Shown here one piece after another: positions 63,644 to 64,000 of a stretch of DNA of 64,000 nt. The notes beneath the pieces are model-generated. The model was given only the letters and a program-made list of their open reading frames with translations, had not been told where the DNA came from and ran no database searches. Numbering within the stretch: the first letter of the stretch is position 1; each line of letters begins with the position of its first letter. A program made the translations under genes and the position numbers. Source of the stretch: Paenibacillus ferrarius (lineage in GTDB: Bacteria; Bacillota; Bacilli; Paenibacillales; NBRC-103111); contig NZ_MBTG01000008.1 in the NCBI RefSeq assembly GCF_002027705.1, positions 1 to 64,000 of the forward strand, written 5' to 3'.

Positions 63644-64000
63644 TTAAACCTTGCGCGAAGTCAGCTTCGCTTGAGTGAACAGCAGCAGGTAGTCGTAGCC
63701 GCCTGCCTTGGAGTCCGTTCCCGACATGTTGAAGCCGCCGAATGGGTGAACACCTACCAAAGCTCCTGTACATTTGCGGTTGATATACAAGTTGCCGCAA
63801 TGTACGGTGTCAAGAGCCTCAGCGATACGCTCCTCATTGGTTGAGAAGTAAGAACCCGTCAACCCGAATTCTGTATCGTTGTACAGCGCGATTGCTTCTT
63901 TCCAGTCTTTGGCTTTGGCAATAGCCAAAACAGGCCCGAAAATCTCTTCTTGCATTAAGCGCGCTTTACCGCCTACATCTCCAAACACCGTTGGCTGAAT
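63644..64000 (-). CDS. rocA: 1-pyrroline-5-carboxylate dehydrogenase, C-terminal 119 residues (cut by window edge)
   Basis: The open frame enters from the window end and shows the aldehyde dehydrogenase C-terminal region: [65 protein letters not shown] and [10 protein letters not shown]. This pattern is typical of RocA/PruA enzymes that oxidise glutamate semialdehyde to glutamate in proline and arginine catabolism. The N-terminal part, with the catalytic Cys and Glu, lies outside the window. Confidence 0.92.
   Translation of the reverse strand: MQPTVFGDVGGKARLMQEEIFGPVLAIAKAKDWKEAIALYNDTEFGLTGSYFSTNEERIAEALDTVHCGNLYINRKCTGALVGVHPFGGFNMSGTDSKAGGYDYLLLFTQAKLTSRKV

Overview
The window looks like a chromosome segment of a soil or plant-associated Paenibacillus-type Firmicute. 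Supporting signs are AGGAGG-type ribosome sites, frequent TTG/GTG starts, a YesMN/LplBC/LipO-type sugar-uptake locus without its own ATPase, CcpA-type cre sites, a ComFB protein, GH30, GH35 and GH78 glycosidases, and GC-rich repeat families between genes. Genus is inferred from gene style only; no rRNA, tRNA or CRISPR array was seen.

Layout. 1-5.3 kb is a mobile, AT-rich, decayed area: the 3' part of an IS66-type transposase, two 130-bp direct repeats, a 173-bp hexanucleotide array, an orphan TnsA-like endonuclease fragment, a secreted protein followed by a small membrane protein, and a frameshifted small gene. 5.3-18.9 kb is an unusual metabolic island: bicupin, allantoinase/dihydroorotase-like amidohydrolase, acyl-CoA-dehydrogenase-like flavoenzyme, PrpF-like protein, AsnB-type amidotransferase and ARD-type cupin on the minus strand. 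Then come an FMN reductase, an NCS2 permease and two DsbA-like proteins on the plus strand, and an OsmC protein, a YxeMN-like importer without ATPase and a LysR regulator on the minus strand. A 10-16 bp motif (core ATATTGGA) recurs upstream of three of its transcription units.

19.1-20.9 kb is a chemoreceptor. 21-35.4 kb is one minus-strand beta-galactan utilisation locus: a possible three-component sensor (binding protein, YesM-type kinase, YesN-type regulator), a GH35 beta-galactosidase, two permeases, a binding protein, a LacI regulator and a secreted GH30 galactanase with a ricin-type lectin domain. Candidate cre sites lie at both main promoters. 35.5-39.1 kb has a small protein, a UbiD-family decarboxylase and a secreted RCC1-repeat protein.

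39.4-43 kb holds two degenerate copies of one IS in direct orientation. They bracket a putative secreted bacteriocin-like protein, broken or switched by a poly-A tract, and a 57-residue two-helix membrane protein, in a composite-transposon-like layout. 43.1-49.3 kb is a nucleoside-uptake operon of nupNOPQ type ending in a nucleoside phosphorylase, with a sulfite-oxidase-like molybdoenzyme inserted. 49.4-64 kb is mostly housekeeping: a secreted SLH-like protein, ComFB, a frameshifted alpha-L-rhamnosidase, a YdjM-type protein, an orphan sensor kinase, GreA, MurI, a HAD phosphatase, an atypical ClpP, an alkyltransferase-like protein, a lactonase, a nuclease-like/wHTH protein, repeats, and the 3' end of a P5C dehydrogenase cut by the window edge.
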